Assembly: GCA_002451055.1 (NCBI GenBank)
Contig: DKBD01000169.1
Location: forward strand, 1,160 to 6,486
From: Nitrospira sp. UBA6909
GTDB taxonomy: Bacteria > Nitrospirota > Nitrospiria > Nitrospirales > Nitrospiraceae
Direction: 5' to 3'
Length of the DNA stretch: 5,327 bases
Shown: piece after piece, positions 1 to 5,327 of the stretch
How the letters are laid out: each line of letters starts with the position of its first letter
Position numbering within the stretch: position 1 is the first letter of the stretch
The notes under the pieces: generated by a model
What the model was told of the DNA's origin: nothing
The model's input: the letters and a program-made list of their open reading frames with translations, nothing else
Database searches by the model: none
Program-made: the position numbers and the translations under genes

Positions 1-2901
1 GTGGGATCGGTCGATGAGGATTTTGCGGTGGAGAGCTTGGCCGGGGATATCATGCTGCTGGGAAACACCTCCTGGCGGATCAAAGGAGTCGAGGCGGGAA
101 AGGTCCGTGTGGAAGATGCGCACGGCGCGCCACCGAATATTCCGTTTTGGCGCGGTGAAGCACCATCGCGTACGGCGGAACTGTCCGCTGAGGTGGCGAA
201 CCTGCGCCAAGAAATCGTCAATCAGCTGGACGCAGAATCGTCAATCGTCAACCGTTATGCGTTATCCCTGTCCGAATCGGCACTCGGTCCTCAGCACTCA
301 GCACTCAGCACTGACAACTCAGCACTCTCTTTTCTAAAGGGGGAATGCGGCCTTGATCTCCGTGGGGCCCACCAAGCGGTCGACTATGTGGTGGCCGGTA
401 AGGCGATTCTCGGCGACGTCCCGACGCAAGATACCATTATCGCCGAACGGTTTTTTGATGAAAGCGGCGGGATGCAATTAGTGATTCATGCGCCGTTCGG
501 CGGGCGGATCAATCGGGCCTGGGGGCTCGCGCTTCGCAAACGATTCTGCGTGACGTTTGACTTCGAGCTGCAAGCGGCCGCGACGGATAACGGCATCGTC
601 ATCTCCCTGGGGGAAAGGCACAGTTTCCCATTGGATTCGGTGTTCGGCTACGTCCATTCGAAGTCCGTGCGGGAGGTGTTGGTCCAGGCCATGCTCCAGG
701 CGCCGATGTTCATGACCCGCTGGCGCTGGAACGTCAGCCGAGCGCTGGTCTTGCTCCGGTTTGTCAAAGGCAAGAAGGTTCCGCCGCAGATTCAACGGAT
801 GAAAGCCGAAGACTTGATAGCGGCGGTGTTCCCTGACGCGCTGGCTTGCCAGGACAACATGATCGGCGACCGCACGAGACAGATACCCGATCACCCGCTG
901 GTCACGGAAACGATGCGGGACTGTTTGACGGAGGCAATGGATCTCGACGGGCTCACACGCGTGCTCAATCGGATTGAGCACGGCACGATTCGATGCCTGG
1001 CCGTGGACACACCGATGCCGTCGCCGTTCTCTCACGAAATCCTGAACGCCAATCCCTACGCCTTTCTCGACGATGCACCGTTGGAAGAACGGCGGGCCCG
1101 TGCCGTGGAAATGCGGAGGACGTTGCCTCCCGAGTTGGCCGGACAGGTCGGGGCACTCGATCCTGCCGCCATTGAAGAGGTGCGGCGGGAATCCTGGCCC
1201 ATCGTCCGTGATGCGGACGAGCTGCATGACGCCCTGCTCACGCTGGGATGGCTTCCAGACCCGATACCAATTGAATGGTCATGCCATCTTCCGACACTGC
1301 TCCAATCATCGCGTGCCGTTCTTATGTCCCCCCACCCCTCACCCTTCACTCCTCACGGAAGCAGCGGTTATGTTGCCGCCGAGAATCATGACCGAGTCCA
1401 GCGGCTGTTCACGGCTGGCGACGAGGCCGTCTTGGACGCCATCGTGTTGGGTTGGTTGGAGAGCACCGGGCCGACAACGACGAATGAGCTCGCCGAGCGA
1501 CTGCATCTTTCCTCCGAACCGGTTTCCCACGCAATGATCCGCCTCGAAGCCTCAGGCCAGGTTCTTCGTGGCTCATTTCGTCAAAGGTCAAACGTCAAGC
1601 GTGAGGAGAAGGAATCATCACCTCCCTCAGCACTCCCGGGCGCTCGCGCGCACGAGTGGTGTCACCGTCGCCTGCTCGCCCGCATCCACCGTTTGACGGT
1701 CGGCAAGTTGCGCAAAGAGGTGGAGCCGGTTACGGCAACGGACTTCATGCGGTTTTTGTTGCAATGGCAACATGTCGCACCAGGCTCTCGCTTGCATGGG
1801 GAAGCCGGCCTCTTGGAAGTGATCAGGCAGCTCGCCGGCTTTGAAGCGGCCGCCTCAGCCTGGGAGCCTCAGATCTTGCGCCTCCGATTGGCGAAGTATG
1901 AACCGGAGCTGCTGGATCGGCTCTGTTTGAGCGGCGCCGTGAGCTGGGGGAGGATTTCTCCCCATCCGCGTCTCGCAGAGCCGAGCGATGGCGGACGCTC
2001 TCGCCGGATCGTACCGACAAGCGTGGCGCCGATCGGCGTCTTCCCGCGTGAAGACGCCGAATGGCTATTGCAGGCGTTACGGGGCGAGGCCACCGGCACG
2101 GGGTCGGCCTTCTACGGAGGGCTGAGCGTCGTGGCGCAAAATGCGCGGCGCACGCTCGCCGAACGGGGTGCGTGTTTCTTCGCCGACCTGGTCCGCGTAA
2201 CCGGACATCTGGCCAGTGAGGTCGAGGAAGGGTTATGGGAATTGATCGCCGCCGGGCTCGTGACGGCGGACGGCTACGACAACCTGCGCGCCCTGGTCGA
2301 CCCGCATCGCCGCCGGGCTGTAGGTCGAGCGCGTTGGCACCGCCCTCGCCACGCCGCGGGACGATGGTCGTTACTCCAAACGGAGGCGGCCCACGTTATT
2401 CATCAAACGTCAAACGGCTCAGACTCAGCACTCGGCACCCACCCTTCACCGCTCACCCCTTACCCTTCACACTCGATCCAGTTCATGGCCCGACTATTAT
2501 TGCGCCGATACGGCGTGGTCTTTCGTGACCTGCTGGCGCGTGAGTCGCTGGTCCAATCGTGGCGCGACCTGTTGGTTGAGTATCGGCGCATGGAAATGGC
2601 GGGAGAAGTGCGAGGCGGTCGGTTCGTGTCCGGTTTTGTCGGAGAGCAGTTCGCGCTGTCGGAAGCGGTCGAATCCTTGCGCGCCCTACGAAAAAACGGG
2701 GGGGGGACAGCTCAAGAGGTTAAGGTTTCGGCCTGTGATCCGCTCAATCTTGCCGGCATCATTCTTCCAGGACCCCGCGTTCCCGCCTTGGCGACGAACT
2801 TTCTCCTGTTCAAGGAGGGTACGGTCACACGGGTGGTTCTCGGACGCGGAGGGGAGGGGGGCACGATCGGTCTTGCAGCGGCTAGCGCGGCGCCGGGATA
2901 G
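1..2901 (+). CDS. lhr: Lhr-family ATP-dependent helicase, C-terminal two thirds (5' end outside window)
   Basis: Lhr (large helicase-related) proteins are superfamily 2 enzymes that translocate 3'-5' on single-stranded DNA and unwind DNA or RNA:DNA duplexes, with a role in DNA repair; E. coli Lhr also has a reported uracil-DNA glycosylase activity in its C-terminal part. The two RecA-like motor domains are not in the window. The visible 966 codons begin at the conserved GSVDEDFAVES segment after the motor, so the first GTG is read as an internal valine. Other family hallmarks are PFWRGEAPSRT (about 48-58), MQLVIHAPFGGRINRAWG (158-175), a winged helix at about 460-525, FMRFLLQWQHVAPG (582-595), LDRLCLSGAVSWGR (638-651), VEEGLWELIAAGLVTADG (741-758), LLLRRYGVVFRDLL (832-845) and DPLNLAGIILPGPRVPA (913-929). 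This is the long form with the Lhr C-terminal domain. Oddities are four heptanucleotide repeat blocks in the linkers, a G9 tract, and a Gly/Ala-rich tail that does not resemble the family and overlaps the next gene. Family assignment is very secure; the in vivo substrate is unknown. Confidence 0.95.
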   Translation: MGSVDEDFAVESLAGDIMLLGNTSWRIKGVEAGKVRVEDAHGAPPNIPFWRGEAPSRTAELSAEVANLRQEIVNQLDAESSIVNRYALSLSESALGPQHSALSTDNSALSFLKGECGLDLRGAHQAVDYVVAGKAILGDVPTQDTIIAERFFDESGGMQLVIHAPFGGRINRAWGLALRKRFCVTFDFELQAAATDNGIVISLGERHSFPLDSVFGYVHSKSVREVLVQAMLQAPMFMTRWRWNVSRALVLLRFVKGKKVPPQIQRMKAEDLIAAVFPDALACQDNMIGDRTRQIPDHPLVTETMRDCLTEAMDLDGLTRVLNRIEHGTIRCLAVDTPMPSPFSHEILNANPYAFLDDAPLEERRARAVEMRRTLPPELAGQVGALDPAAIEEVRRESWPIVRDADELHDALLTLGWLPDPIPIEWSCHLPTLLQSSRAVLMSPHPSPFTPHGSSGYVAAENHDRVQRLFTAGDEAVLDAIVLGWLESTGPTTTNELAERLHLSSEPVSHAMIRLEASGQVLRGSFRQRSNVKREEKESSPPSALPGARAHEWCHRRLLARIHRLTVGKLRKEVEPVTATDFMRFLLQWQHVAPGSRLHGEAGLLEVIRQLAGFEAAASAWEPQILRLRLAKYEPELLDRLCLSGAVSWGRISPHPRLAEPSDGGRSRRIVPTSVAPIGVFPREDAEWLLQALRGEATGTGSAFYGGLSVVAQNARRTLAERGACFFADLVRVTGHLASEVEEGLWELIAAGLVTADGYDNLRALVDPHRRRAVGRARWHRPRHAAGRWSLLQTEAAHVIHQTSNGSDSALGTHPSPLTPYPSHSIQFMARLLLRRYGVVFRDLLARESLVQSWRDLLVEYRRMEMAGEVRGGRFVSGFVGEQFALSEAVESLRALRKNGGGTAQEVKVSACDPLNLAGIILPGPRVPALATNFLLFKEGTVTRVVLGRGGEGGTIGLAAASAAPG
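236..326 (+). repeat. Heptanucleotide repeat block 1 inside lhr
   Basis: Thirteen consecutive 7-base units fill this stretch. It starts with two copies of AATCGTC, passes through degenerate units (AACCGTT, ATGCGTT, ATCCCTG, TCCGAAT, CGGCACT, CGGTCCT), and continues as CAGCACT three times, GACAACT, then CAGCACT. The TCA or TCG core recurs exactly every 7 bases from 277 to 319, except TGA at 312. The block encodes a Ser/Ala/Leu-rich linker, about residues 79-109, between the LSAEVANLRQEI helix and the GECGLDLRGA segment. Both flanks are well conserved in Lhr. Confidence 0.9.
1328..1355 (+). repeat. Heptanucleotide repeat block 2 inside lhr (TCACCCT type)
   Basis: Four 7-base units read CCCCCCA, CCCCTCA, CCCTTCA and CTCCTCA, with TCA at 1339, 1346 and 1353. 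They encode the Pro/Ser/His-rich stretch SPHPSPFTPH, around residues 443-452. This lies between the DADELHDALLTLGWLP segment and the first winged helix of the C-terminal region. Confidence 0.8.
1579..1634 (+). repeat. Heptanucleotide repeat block 3 inside lhr (TCAAACG type)
   Basis: Four 7-base units, CGTCAAA, GGTCAAA, CGTCAAG and CGTGAGG, run from 1579 to 1606. After a degenerate stretch, a single TCAGCAC unit follows at 1627-1633. The block encodes a polar linker (about residues 527-545) between the end of the winged helix (LEASGQVLRGSF) and the conserved HEWCHRRLLARIHRLT segment. The first four units are clear. The continuation to 1634 is less certain. Confidence 0.75.
2401..2470 (+). repeat. 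Composite heptanucleotide repeat block 4 inside lhr
   Basis: This block joins three repeat types in a row. It begins TCAAACGTCAAACGG, changes to TCAGACTCAGCACTCGGCAC, and ends with CCTTCAC, CGCTCAC, CCCTTAC and CCTTCAC. The TCA core (or a one-base variant) recurs every 7 bases from 2425 to 2467, with small phase slips where one type meets the next. It encodes residues 801-823, a Ser/Pro/Thr-rich linker between GRWSLL (787-792) and the conserved helix before RRYGVVFRDLL. Confidence 0.88.
2691..2706 (+). repeat. A6-C-G9 homopolymer tract inside lhr
   Basis: Six A's, one C and nine G's run consecutively in the coding strand. The nine G's are read as exactly three glycine codons (residues 900-902) between SLRALRK and the conserved VSACDPLNLAG segment. 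The frame is intact on both sides, so the tract is not a visible sequencing frameshift. A one-base slip here would remove the last conserved block of Lhr. Confidence 0.85.
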
Positions 2902-3739
2902 CCAGGAGCGGGCAACGAGCCCCGCGCAACACACGCTCCATCGTGCTCCCGCGCATCGTATCAAGCAGCGAATGATGTCCTTCCGTCACCATGACGATCA
3001 GATCCACGTCGAAATCCGCTCCCGTGCCGAGGATCACGTCGACGATGTCTCCGTGACAGATCATAGTGCGCCAGACTAATCCCTTGCGCAGAGGATAGTT
3101 CAGCGAACGGAGCATCCTGTCATCCCCTACATGGACAAGAAGACCGGTCAGTCTCTCGCATCCCAGCGTCACAGCCAATTGAGCCGTGATATCAATGGCA
3201 GTCTGGGGATCGGGCTTTTCATTGACGGGAATCAGCACGCGGCGGAGTGTCGGCGCTCCTGTTTCCCTGTCCACGAACCCCTCGACATGCGTCGGCACGA
3301 ACAGCGTAGGGGAGTGGCTGCCTCGCGCTACCGACTCAGCCACGGTCTGATGCTGCCATCGCTCGAGACCGTCATACTGATGCGTGGCCATCACAAGGAG
3401 ATCGGTGGGCTGATCATCCAGGTGGCGGAGCAGCGCTTCGGTCGGATTCTTCGCGACAGCACGGGCTTTCTTGACGGCAAGACCCGATTGGGAGATGCGC
3501 TCTTCGGTGCCGTCTGACGGAAGGATCTTCCACCGTTTGAGAATCGGACTGAGACGGGGAAAATCTTCGAAATCCTCCCGCGCCACCTCTGGATCAATAT
3601 GCATCACCGACAGTTCGGCCTTCGTCGCGATCGTCAGTTTCAACGCATGGATGAGCGCCGTATGACTGTCGATGGAGAAGTCCGTCGGGTGAAAAATCTT
3701 CTTGAACGGTAACGCTGTATCGAATGATGGCTCGGACAT
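2882..3739 (-). CDS. Universal stress protein with two tandem Usp domains
   Basis: This encodes a 285-residue cytoplasmic protein made of two Usp (UspA-like) domains, about residues 11-149 and 165-283. Each opens with the usual first strand (FKKIFHPTDFS at 12-22; LRRVLIPVNEKP at 165-176). Domain 2 keeps most of the nucleotide-binding loop, VTEG-x9-GST at 251-266, followed by the family-typical MERVLRGARCPLLAIP. Domain 1 has the matching ATHQ-x9-QT at 118-132, where both key glycines are glutamine, so it probably does not bind ATP. Tandem Usp proteins act in stress survival, but the ligand and target cannot be read here. The ATG at 3739 gives a full-length first domain. No good Shine-Dalgarno precedes it, and it lies 27 bases after the lipoprotein stop, so translational coupling is likely. 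The 3' end overlaps convergent lhr by 20 bases. Confidence 0.93.
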   Translation of the reverse strand: MSEPSFDTALPFKKIFHPTDFSIDSHTALIHALKLTIATKAELSVMHIDPEVAREDFEDFPRLSPILKRWKILPSDGTEERISQSGLAVKKARAVAKNPTEALLRHLDDQPTDLLVMATHQYDGLERWQHQTVAESVARGSHSPTLFVPTHVEGFVDRETGAPTLRRVLIPVNEKPDPQTAIDITAQLAVTLGCERLTGLLVHVGDDRMLRSLNYPLRKGLVWRTMICHGDIVDVILGTGADFDVDLIVMVTEGHHSLLDTMRGSTMERVLRGARCPLLAIPAPR

Positions 3740-3766
3740 GCGATCTGACTTGCTCGACTTGAACTC

Positions 3767-4174
3767 TTATCGCAACGACGCAACCGCGGTATTCTGAAGG
3801 AACGGAAGCCATGTTTCAAGCTCTTGTATCTGACCTCCAGACATCCGGGCATATCCTGTTTGAGCCGTGGAGAAGAAATTTGATTGCCGATCCTCAGGCA
3901 CACCCAGCAGGACAGCCATCGACGTCAGATACTCACCTCGGCCCGCGGCAATGTCTTGCTCAAGATTTGCATGATTGATCGCAGCGAATGCAGCGGCTTT
4001 GAAGTCTGGTTTGAGCTGGCCGTCTTCGTTCCACCAGGCGGCTCCCGACGTGGTGCCGGTCACATTGGATGTCGTATCAGTGATCTGCTCAAGAGTGGCT
4101 TTGGTTGTGCAGCCGGTTGTAAGCAGCAAGCCCAACACGGCCAGGGACAGCAGCCTGAATGCAGAACGGTTCAT
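3767..4174 (-). CDS. Small secreted lipoprotein, DUF3015-like
   Basis: This encodes a 135-residue protein with a clear lipoprotein signal peptide: a basic N-terminus (MNRSAFR), a hydrophobic core (LLSLAVLGLLL) and a TTGC lipobox with the modified cysteine at residue 22. The mature part starts Thr/Ser-rich. It then carries NHANLEQDIAAGRGEYLTS (67-85) and the AVLLGV...GYARM segment (87-111), a pattern I associate with the DUF3015 family of unknown function. The family call is from memory and moderately sure; the lipoprotein call is firm. I chose the ATG at 4174 over the in-frame ATG at 4201 because AAGGAGA sits 7 bases before it and the signal peptide starts directly there. The protein should be anchored in the envelope facing the periplasm. 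The gene leads the short operon with the Usp gene. Confidence 0.85.
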   Translation of the reverse strand: MNRSAFRLLSLAVLGLLLTTGCTTKATLEQITDTTSNVTGTTSGAAWWNEDGQLKPDFKAAAFAAINHANLEQDIAAGRGEYLTSMAVLLGVPEDRQSNFFSTAQTGYARMSGGQIQELETWLPFLQNTAVASLR

Positions 4175-4180
4175 GGGGGA

Positions 4181-4187
4181 TCTCCTT
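4181..4187 (-). promoter_or_regulatory. Strong ribosome binding site of the lipoprotein gene
   Basis: The minus strand reads AAGGAGA here. The AGGAG core is separated by 7 bases from the ATG at 4174. This decides the start codon: the upstream in-frame ATG at 4201 would place this site inside the coding region. Confidence 0.85.
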
Positions 4188-4234
4188 TTATGTAGTGTCA
4201 TCAGTGGATAGAGGCCTCAGGATCATCGTATATA

Positions 4235-4243
4235 ATTATAGCA
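4235..4243 (-). promoter_or_regulatory. Extended -10 promoter candidate for the lipoprotein/Usp operon
   Basis: The minus strand reads TGCTATAAT, a perfect TGn extension joined to a consensus -10 hexamer. No good -35 box lies 17 bases upstream (the hexamer there is ATGAGG), which is tolerated by extended -10 promoters. Transcription would start near 4228 and give a leader of roughly 55 bases before the ATG at 4174. Alternatively, TTGCTA (minus strand, complement of 4249-4254) could serve as a -35 box with TATACG 17 bases downstream. This is a sequence match only. Confidence 0.6.
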
Positions 4244-4325
4244 GGTGCTTAGCAAGTCCTCATCTGGACGGTTTCAATAGGACCGTACAAAGCGCATCCG
4301 GCGTACGATCATAGCGCCGCTCCCA

Positions 4326-5327
4326 TCAATGGGCCCAAAGTCGCTGATACCACTTCTTCTCTTCGGCAACAGGCAATGAGTCGATGTTCATCTGCTTCCG
4401 GATCTCGCGGATATTCCAGCCGGTGAGCGTCGCAAGAGTTTGCGCTTCGCGTTCGTACCGCTCGCGTAGCTGTTGCCTGTACGCCGTGGCCGCCGGACAG
4501 TCATCCGTCCCGGTCCAGGGGTGGCGCACGATGTACCGCGCTTGATAGTTCGAGCGATCGGTGGTTTCTTGAAACATCAAATCTTCGGGAAAGTGCCCCG
4601 CATCGTATCGCACATGAAGTCGCGTCAGAAATACGTTCTGCGCCTGAGGCAGAACGCCTTTTCCTGTCCGCGTGAGATTCTCCTGCCAAAACACTCCCAG
4701 ACTTCGTAATTCATCGGCTGACAGCGGATTGGCTGCGCAGGGATCGCACCAATTCATGTCCCATGCATATTCCATGAATACACCGCGGTCATCTTCGCGC
4801 CTCACTTGTTGAGCGAACATGTCTTTATAAAAGTCGGCGAACGTAGTCTTCACGTAGAGAGGGATTTCCTGCGCATCCGGTAGCCGGACCGTCCGATAAT
4901 TCGTGGTTTCGACTCGGCCTTGCTTGGTCAGAAAATAGATGAAGAGTTCCTGTGCCCCGTCGGCATTCACCGTGCCGAGGCGGATAGGCAGCATGAACTT
5001 GGGCGTTTCGAACGCAATCTGAAGAGGACGCAGATGGGTGAATCCGAGTTTGCCCTGCTCGGTCAGGTTGACCTTCGCCACAAAAAACTTCATGTTTTGC
5101 TTGAGATAACTATGGATAACGGATGATGCTCCAGATGGGATCTTGTATCCGTTCTCGCTCAGCCACGTTTCGAGCCCATGGCTCTCCTTGGCCGAAAGAA
5201 TCAGGATGTCGTATTCACCGACCGTATATTGCGCCTCAACCGTGACGCCCAACGAGCGATCACGCTCCGATTTGGCTGGAGCTTCAGTAGACTTGGCCAT
5301 CAAGTCCATAGCTCGACTTTCAGGATA
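4326..5327 (-). CDS. DUF2330 family protein, C-terminal part (5' end outside window)
   Basis: The family is of unknown function and usually carries an N-terminal signal peptide, so the protein is probably exported. The reading frame is open to the window edge. The first in-frame ATG (5309) falls just before SLGVTVEAQYTVGEYDILIL, which in full-length relatives is the middle of the protein after a domain of roughly 130 residues. I therefore treat the gene as continuing past 5327 and not as starting at 5309. Visible hallmarks are AQYTVGEYDILILSAKES, KFFVAKVNL, LRPLQIAFETPKFMLPIRLG, GRVETTNYRTVRLP, FMEYAWDMNWCDPCAANPLS with a CxxC pair, FLTRLHVRYDAGHFPEDLMF and ARYIVRHPWTG, ending with EREAQTLATLTGWNIREI and a Trp-rich tail. 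The CxxC could bind metal or form a disulfide; this is not shown. It is on the same strand as the lipoprotein gene but separated by a gap with its own promoter, so it is probably a separate unit. Confidence 0.88.
   Translation of the reverse strand, partial: YPESRAMDLMAKSTEAPAKSERDRSLGVTVEAQYTVGEYDILILSAKESHGLETWLSENGYKIPSGASSVIHSYLKQNMKFFVAKVNLTEQGKLGFTHLRPLQIAFETPKFMLPIRLGTVNADGAQELFIYFLTKQGRVETTNYRTVRLPDAQEIPLYVKTTFADFYKDMFAQQVRREDDRGVFMEYAWDMNWCDPCAANPLSADELRSLGVFWQENLTRTGKGVLPQAQNVFLTRLHVRYDAGHFPEDLMFQETTDRSNYQARYIVRHPWTGTDDCPAATAYRQQLRERYEREAQTLATLTGWNIREIRKQMNIDSLPVAEEKKWYQRLWAH

Larger units (their letters stand above)
4175..4325. other. Intergenic region between the DUF2330 gene and the lipoprotein gene
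   Basis: This gap contains the 3' flank of the DUF2330 gene, the promoter candidate and ribosome binding site of the lipoprotein gene, a 10-base palindrome TATAATTATA (4231-4240) and an 8-base palindrome GAGGCCTC (4211-4218). I see no small gene, no RNA gene and no convincing intrinsic terminator. The best inverted repeats have 5-base stems and no following T run. Confidence 0.6.

Noticed and set aside
1..3. The GTG at the first position as the true start of the first gene.
   Set aside because: The protein begins in the middle of a conserved Lhr segment with the motor domains missing. The GTG fits as an internal valine codon.
236..326. CRISPR array or clustered direct repeats.
   Set aside because: Units are 7 bases with no spacers and lie inside a conserved reading frame.
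478..1227. A 249-codon open frame on the minus strand inside lhr, starting with MQLVRITDDGPGF, which resembles a histidine-kinase ATPase motif.
   Set aside because: The match is one short motif by chance. The rest has no recognisable domain, and the plus strand there encodes strongly conserved Lhr sequence.
2908..2925. GCGGG...CCCGC hairpin just beyond the lhr stop as its terminator.
   Set aside because: It has a five-base stem and no T run, and lies in the coding region of the Usp gene.
2525..3079. A 184-codon plus-strand open frame across the lhr/Usp junction, considered as a frameshifted continuation of lhr.
   Set aside because: Its translation is Arg/Ser-rich with no similarity to the Lhr end, and it lies antisense to the well-supported Usp gene.
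4263..4285. Inverted repeat ACGGT...ACCGT downstream of the DUF2330 gene as an intrinsic terminator.
   Set aside because: The stem is only 5 base pairs and is not followed by a T run on either strand.
5307..5309. ATG at 5309 as the true start of the DUF2330 gene.
   Set aside because: It would give a protein without the signal peptide and first domain. The frame stays open to the window edge.

Overview
This 5.3 kb window looks like ordinary chromosomal DNA from a moderately GC-rich Gram-negative-like bacterium. It has a lipoprotein signal peptide, close packing of genes and no mobile-element genes. My best guess is a Nitrospira-like member of the Nitrospirota. That guess rests on the gene mix (long bacterial Lhr, two-domain universal stress protein, DUF3015-like lipoprotein, DUF2330 protein) and on the TCA-containing heptanucleotide repeats. 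It is an impression from memory, not a database result.

Layout. Positions 1-2901 (+) hold the C-terminal two thirds of a long-form Lhr helicase; its ATPase motor lies upstream of the window. Converging on it, and overlapping its last 20 bases, is a minus-strand gene for a two-domain universal stress protein (2882-3739). Immediately upstream of that gene on the same strand is a small secreted lipoprotein gene with DUF3015-like features (3767-4174). A strong ribosome binding site and an extended -10 promoter candidate precede the pair, so they probably form a short operon. After a 151-base gap that holds this promoter, a third minus-strand gene (4326 to the window edge) encodes the C-terminal part of a DUF2330 protein. 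Its start and expected signal peptide are outside the window.

The genes do not form an obvious pathway. Lhr is a nucleic-acid repair or processing enzyme. The lipoprotein/Usp pair and the DUF2330 protein look like envelope and stress-related housekeeping functions of poorly known role.

The most unusual feature is in lhr. Four separate blocks of 7-base tandem repeats (TCAGCAC, TCAAACG and TCACCCT-type units) lie inside the reading frame, at the linkers between conserved Lhr segments. All are oriented so that the repeat can be read through without stop codons. There is also a tract of nine G's near the 3' end. I see no RNA genes, CRISPR arrays or insertion sequences.
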